Positions 5,474 through 8,011 of a DNA stretch of 8,011 nt are shown piece by piece. The translations under genes and the position numbers were made by a program. How positions within the stretch are numbered: the first letter of the stretch is position 1; every line of letters begins with the position of its first letter. The notes below the pieces were generated by a model. It ran no database searches. It was given only the letters and a program-made list of their open reading frames with translations, and had not been told where the DNA came from. Source of the DNA: Anaerolineae bacterium (GTDB lineage: Bacteria; Chloroflexota; Anaerolineae; 4572-78); assembly GCA_027022125.1 (NCBI GenBank), contig JALVZI010000374.1, positions 579 to 8,589 on the forward strand, given 5' to 3'.

Positions 5474-6283
5474 ATGACCAAAAATATCTATGTGCAAGAG
5501 TTACGGATGAAAACGCACTCCATCGTCATTTGGTCGCTGGGAGTAGCCGCAATTGTCATTCTGTATTTCTCATTCTTCCCCTCGTTTGCCGAAGAAGCCG
5601 CGTTAATCAACAAAATGATGACACAATTTCCGCCGGAATTGCTTGCCGCGTTTGGTATGACCAATCTGAATATAACCTCTGTGCTGGGGTTTTACGGGCT
5701 TGTTTTTCTGTTTGTCCAACTCTGTGTGGCGATACAAGCCGCCAATTACGGTGTGGGGCTGGTTTCCATCGAAGAAACCGAATTGACCGCCGATTTTCTG
5801 TTGAGCAAGCCGGTCAGTCGCAGCCAAATTTTAACCGGCAAATTGCTGGCGGCACTCACCGGTATGGCAATCACCAATATCGTGGCGTGGGTTGCCAGTT
5901 TTATCGCCCTTGCCCTTTTTAACGGCGGACAAAGTTATGATACCGGCACGCTGGTGCTGCTGCTGGCAGGGCTCTTCGTTTTTCAATTGTTTTTCGTCAG
6001 TGTGGGGCTCATCATTTCGTTGCTGGTCAAACGGATACGAAACGTCACACCATACGGACTCGGTTTGGGGTTCGGAATGTACGTGCTGAGCGCGTTCAGC
6101 GGCATTCAGGGTGATGTGAAACTGGAATATATCACCCCGTTCAAACATTTTGACCCCAACTATATTGTGCAGCACAACACTTATGATGCGCCGCTGGTGG
6201 TCATTAGCGTGACGGTCATTGTTGTTTCACTGGCTGCCGCCTATTGGCGATACATCCACCGCGATATTGCCTCGGCGACTTAA
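5474..6283 (+). CDS. ABC-2 type permease, first of a paralogous pair
   Basis: The 269-residue integral membrane protein has six likely membrane segments (about 17-36, 70-91, 122-149, 157-185, 193-210 and 240-258). The motif EETELTADFLLSKPVSRSQI (100-119) before the third segment is the conserved cytosolic stretch of ABC-2 permeases (E-E-x-x-T/L...L-x-x-P-V-S-R). It should form the channel together with the next gene product. I chose ATG 5474 because AAAGG (5461-5465) lies 8 bases upstream. GTG 5465 and ATG 5468 are in frame but too close to that site. The choice changes the N-terminus by only two or three residues. The start is 5 bases past the ATPase stop, implying coupling. Confidence 0.9.
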   Translation: MTKNIYVQELRMKTHSIVIWSLGVAAIVILYFSFFPSFAEEAALINKMMTQFPPELLAAFGMTNLNITSVLGFYGLVFLFVQLCVAIQAANYGVGLVSIEETELTADFLLSKPVSRSQILTGKLLAALTGMAITNIVAWVASFIALALFNGGQSYDTGTLVLLLAGLFVFQLFFVSVGLIISLLVKRIRNVTPYGLGLGFGMYVLSAFSGIQGDVKLEYITPFKHFDPNYIVQHNTYDAPLVVISVTVIVVSLAAAYWRYIHRDIASAT

Positions 6284-6288
6284 AGGAG
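6282..6288 (+). promoter_or_regulatory. Ribosome binding site of the second permease
   Basis: AAAGGAG begins within the stop codon of the first permease and lies 6 bases before the ATG at 6295. It decides against an in-frame extension that would start inside the preceding gene. Confidence 0.75.
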
Positions 6289-6294
6289 TGTGCC

Positions 6295-7089
6295 ATGAAC
6301 ATCTATTTTCGTGAGTTACGGGCGAATTTAAAATCTCTGCTGATTTGGTCGGGGATTGTCATCCTGCTGATTGTCATCGGGACCGCAAAATTTTCCGCGT
6401 TCACCGACAACCCGGAAATGCTGAAAATTTTGGACGCATATCCGCCCGCGCTGTTGAAAGCGATGAGCCTGAAAACCTTCAATCTCACCACCATCACCGG
6501 CTTTTTCGGGGTGATGTTCCTGTATTTCGGACTGATGAGCGCGATTGCCGCCGCCATGTGGGGCAGCGACATCATCTCGAAAGAGGAACGCAACAAAACG
6601 GTGGAGTTCTCGCTGGTGCTGCCCGTCTCCCGCAGCCGGATTGTCACCGCCAAAGCATTGGCGGCACTGACCAATCTCGCCGCTTTCGTGCTGATTACAT
6701 GGGTGGCATCGGTCGTCGCCGCCCAAAATTACAACCCCGACGCCGGTTTTTACGATTTTCTGGCGCTGGAAATGCAGGCGATGTTTATGATTGGGTTGAT
6801 TTTTCTGGCGTTGGGATTACTGCTGGGATGCGCGATGAAACAATACAAACGCGCCGGCTCCACGGCGGTGGGTATCATTTTGGGGACGTATTTCATCTCC
6901 GTCGTTTCCGGTATGCAGAAAAGTCCGGATTTTCTGAAATACCTGACACCCTTCAAATATTTTGATGCCGGAGAACTCTACCGCGCCGGAAGCCTGAACA
7001 GCGTTTACCTGCTTCTCTCGGCAGTGATAATCGTCATTTGTATCGCCGCAGCTTATTGGACATACAACCGCCGCGATTTGTATATTTGA
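6295..7089 (+). CDS. ABC-2 type permease, second of a paralogous pair
   Basis: The 264-residue membrane protein has about six hydrophobic segments (about 14-33, 68-90, 121-143, 157-181, 189-206 and 236-256). It is clearly a paralogue of the preceding permease. Shared features in the same order are NIY-x2-ELR, a single-Trp IW segment, N-L/I-T...GF, EE(R/T) before L-x-PVSRS-x-I, K-x-LAALT, WVAS, TPFK-x-FD and AAYW-x-Y-x-x-RD. The two probably assemble as a heterodimer with a dimer of the single ATPase, as in two-permease exporters. It follows the first permease by 11 bases and is the last gene of the operon. The export substrate is unknown. Confidence 0.9.
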   Translation: MNIYFRELRANLKSLLIWSGIVILLIVIGTAKFSAFTDNPEMLKILDAYPPALLKAMSLKTFNLTTITGFFGVMFLYFGLMSAIAAAMWGSDIISKEERNKTVEFSLVLPVSRSRIVTAKALAALTNLAAFVLITWVASVVAAQNYNPDAGFYDFLALEMQAMFMIGLIFLALGLLLGCAMKQYKRAGSTAVGIILGTYFISVVSGMQKSPDFLKYLTPFKYFDAGELYRAGSLNSVYLLLSAVIIVICIAAAYWTYNRRDLYI

Positions 7090-7117
7090 GCGTAACCGAG
7101 AACACAGAGGATTTACA

Positions 7118-7157
7118 TAGGGGCGACCCTTGTGGTTGCCCAAAATAGGGCAACCAC
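7118..7157. repeat. Dispersed palindromic element, second copy with the right end missing
   Basis: TAGGGGCGACCCTTGTGG (7118-7135) matches the left arm of the copy at 3817. The inner stem GTGGTTGCCC / GGGCAACCAC (7132-7141 and 7148-7157) is perfect around AAAATA. The expected AAGGGTCGCCCCTA right end is absent: after CC the next palindrome begins. The element lies 28 bases after the second permease stop. Confidence 0.8.
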
Positions 7158-7159
7158 CC

Positions 7160-7187
7160 GTAGGGGCGGCTCGCGAGCCGCCCCTAC
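7160..7187. repeat. 28-bp perfect palindrome, possible terminator of the ABC operon
   Basis: The sequence from GTAGGGGCGGCTCG (7160-7173) is followed by its exact reverse complement to 7187. The ends are those of the other palindromic element, but the core differs (GCTCGCGAGC). It is followed by GTTTTTG, so an RNA copy would give a very stable hairpin with a short U-run. That could stop transcripts from the ABC operon, for which I see no other terminator. Confidence 0.8.
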
Positions 7188-7242
7188 GTTTTTGACGTGA
7201 ACACAACACGTTGAACAGTTACACGCTTTTACCAACTACCTT

Positions 7243-7383
7243 CGTGAAGCGTGATGCGTGAAACGGATAGAGATAGAGATAGGGATTCGTTGAATCGTAT
7301 TGCGTATTTCGTATTGCGTGATGAGTGAAACGTGATGCGTGAAAGGGATTCGCTGAATCGTGAAACGTGATGAGTGAAACGTG
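7243..7383. repeat. Degenerate CGTGATGCGTGAAACG repeat region
   Basis: Variants of CGTGATGMGTGAAA recur at about 7249, 7317, 7331 and 7366. GGGATTCGYTGAATCGT occurs at 7282-7298 and 7345-7361, each containing the inverted pair GATTC / GAATC. Three GATAGA-type units lie at 7266-7283. Reading frames across it are short and repetitive and show no protein-like composition, so I call it noncoding. Confidence 0.7.
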
Positions 7384-7447
7384 ACTTTGGACTTTGGACG
7401 TGAGACTTGAAACCAACTTGCAACCTTGAACCTTGAACTTTGAACTA
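7384..7447. repeat. Degenerate heptamer repeats (ACTTTGG / ACCTTGA / ACTTTGA)
   Basis: From 7384 the sequence reads mostly in steps of seven: ACTTTGG twice, ACGTGAG, ACTTGAA, a four-base slip, ACTTGCA, ACCTTGA twice, ACTTTGA, ACTAATT. It ends 20 bases before the stop of the minus-strand formate dehydrogenase gene. There is no coding signal. It resembles short-period intergenic repeats rather than CRISPR, since units are contiguous and without spacers. Confidence 0.65.
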
Positions 7448-7467
7448 ATTGCTACTCTGCCACCCTG

Positions 7468-8011
7468 CTACCCCCCGTTCATCTTTTCCAACCGAACCGC
7501 ATTCGCTTTAAATTCCGGTATTTTGGCGATGGGGTCGAGTTTCTCATCGTGAGTCAGCATGTTGGCGGGCGATTCGCGCCAGTGGAACGACAGGAAGACC
7601 ACTCCCGGCGAAACGCGGTCGCCGACGCGCGCCTGCGTGACCACTTCTCCGCGGCGACTGACCATTTTCACCATATCCCCATCGGCAATACCGAGCGCAT
7701 CCGCATCGGCGCGGTTGACTTCCACATACCCCGACGGCACACGCCAATCGAGCCCGGTACTTTTGCGGGTCAGCGTGCCGGTGTGATAGTGGTACAACAC
7801 CCGCCCGGTGGTGAGAATGAACGGATATTCGTCATCCGGATTTTCGTATGGCAGATTTGCCGCCGCCGGATAGAATCGCCCCAGCCCACGCGAGAATTTC
7901 CCTTTGTGCAGATACGGCGTGCCGGGATGGTCTTCGGTGGGGCAGGGCCACGCCAGCCGCTCGGTTCGCAGGCGCCGGTGGGTGATACCGCCGTAAATCG
8001 GCGCGACATGC
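7468..8011 (-). CDS. fdhF: Formate dehydrogenase alpha subunit, C-terminal 180 residues (partial at the window edge)
   Basis: The frame reads right to left from the window edge to TAG at 7468-7470. Visible motifs in order are YGGI, WPCP-x3-DHPGTPYLHKG-x-F-x-RG, EYPFILTTGRVLYHYHTGTL (61-80 of the visible part), GYVEVN, DALGIADGD, SRRGEV, and FHWRESPANMLT. This is the end of the molybdopterin catalytic domain plus the molybdopterin-dinucleotide-binding domain of the formate dehydrogenase alpha family. The DHPGTPYLH block and the TTGR-x-LYH-x-HTG-x-(M/L)-TR motif are characteristic. The enzyme oxidises formate to CO2 at a Mo or W bis-pterin centre. The Fe4S4 site and the catalytic Cys or selenocysteine lie outside the window. 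The direction is opposite to the ABC operon. A related molybdopterin oxidoreductase (for example a formate dehydrogenase-like accessory enzyme) is less likely. Confidence 0.9.
   Translation of the reverse strand, partial: HVAPIYGGITHRRLRTERLAWPCPTEDHPGTPYLHKGKFSRGLGRFYPAAANLPYENPDDEYPFILTTGRVLYHYHTGTLTRKSTGLDWRVPSGYVEVNRADADALGIADGDMVKMVSRRGEVVTQARVGDRVSPGVVFLSFHWRESPANMLTHDEKLDPIAKIPEFKANAVRLEKMNGG

Noticed and set aside
7219..7423. Two overlapping minus-strand frames of about 65 residues
   Set aside because: They are translations of the degenerate repeats (repeated SRFTHHVSRF-like strings) and are not protein-like.
7243..7447. CRISPR array
   Set aside because: Units are short, degenerate and contiguous, with no constant-length repeats or unique spacers and no cas gene nearby.
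7770..8009. 79-residue minus-strand frame at the right edge
   Set aside because: It is a shifted-frame shadow of the formate dehydrogenase gene, whose true frame continues uninterrupted to the window edge.

Overview
The window looks like chromosomal DNA from an anaerobic or facultatively anaerobic bacterium of about 50% GC, most likely a member of the Chloroflexota (Anaerolineae/Ardenticatenia-like). The phylum call is inference. It rests on the rluB-cmk gene order, a lipoprotein signal followed by an Ala/Pro/Thr-rich linker, dispersed palindromes beginning GTAGGGGCG, and degenerate GTGAAAC / ACCTTGA intergenic repeats. No marker gene is present to prove it.

Layout, left to right. (1) 1-1512, plus strand: the end of an RsuA/RluB-type pseudouridine synthase, then cytidylate kinase (cmk), then a Crp/Fnr-family regulator. 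All three overlap by a few bases and are probably co-transcribed. (2) 1513-3673: a promoter region with a perfect TGTGA-N6-TCACA operator, then a two-gene respiratory unit. The first gene encodes a membrane-anchored tetraheme NrfH/NapC-type quinol dehydrogenase. The second encodes an octaheme hydroxylamine-oxidoreductase-family cytochrome with a lipoprotein signal. A strong intrinsic terminator closes the unit. (3) 3688-7089: a sigma70-like promoter with a palindromic operator just downstream, then a TetR regulator, an ABC ATPase and two paralogous ABC-2 permeases. This reads as a self-regulated exporter operon of unknown substrate. (4) 7090-7467: a convergent intergenic region with palindromic elements and degenerate short repeats. 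(5) 7468-8011, minus strand: the C-terminal 180 residues of a formate dehydrogenase alpha subunit, running off the right edge.

How the genes may work together. Menaquinol would be oxidised by the NrfH-like protein and electrons passed to the octaheme cytochrome outside the cytoplasmic membrane. That cytochrome lacks the tyrosine used for the P460 cross-link in oxidative HAO, so it is better read as a nitrite/hydroxylamine (or related N-compound) reductase than as an ammonia-oxidiser HAO. The Crp/Fnr protein encoded just upstream has the CRP-type R-E-x-x-S-R recognition helix that fits the TGTGA half-sites of the operator. The operator centre lies 41.5 bp before the start point implied by the -10 box, which is class II activator geometry. 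Formate dehydrogenase is a plausible electron donor, but that link is only by proximity.

The most interesting points are the tyrosine-less, lipid-anchored octaheme cytochrome with its own quinol dehydrogenase and adjacent regulator, and the two classes of palindromic/repeat DNA in the intergenic regions. I did not find a CRISPR array, transposase, tRNA or rRNA.
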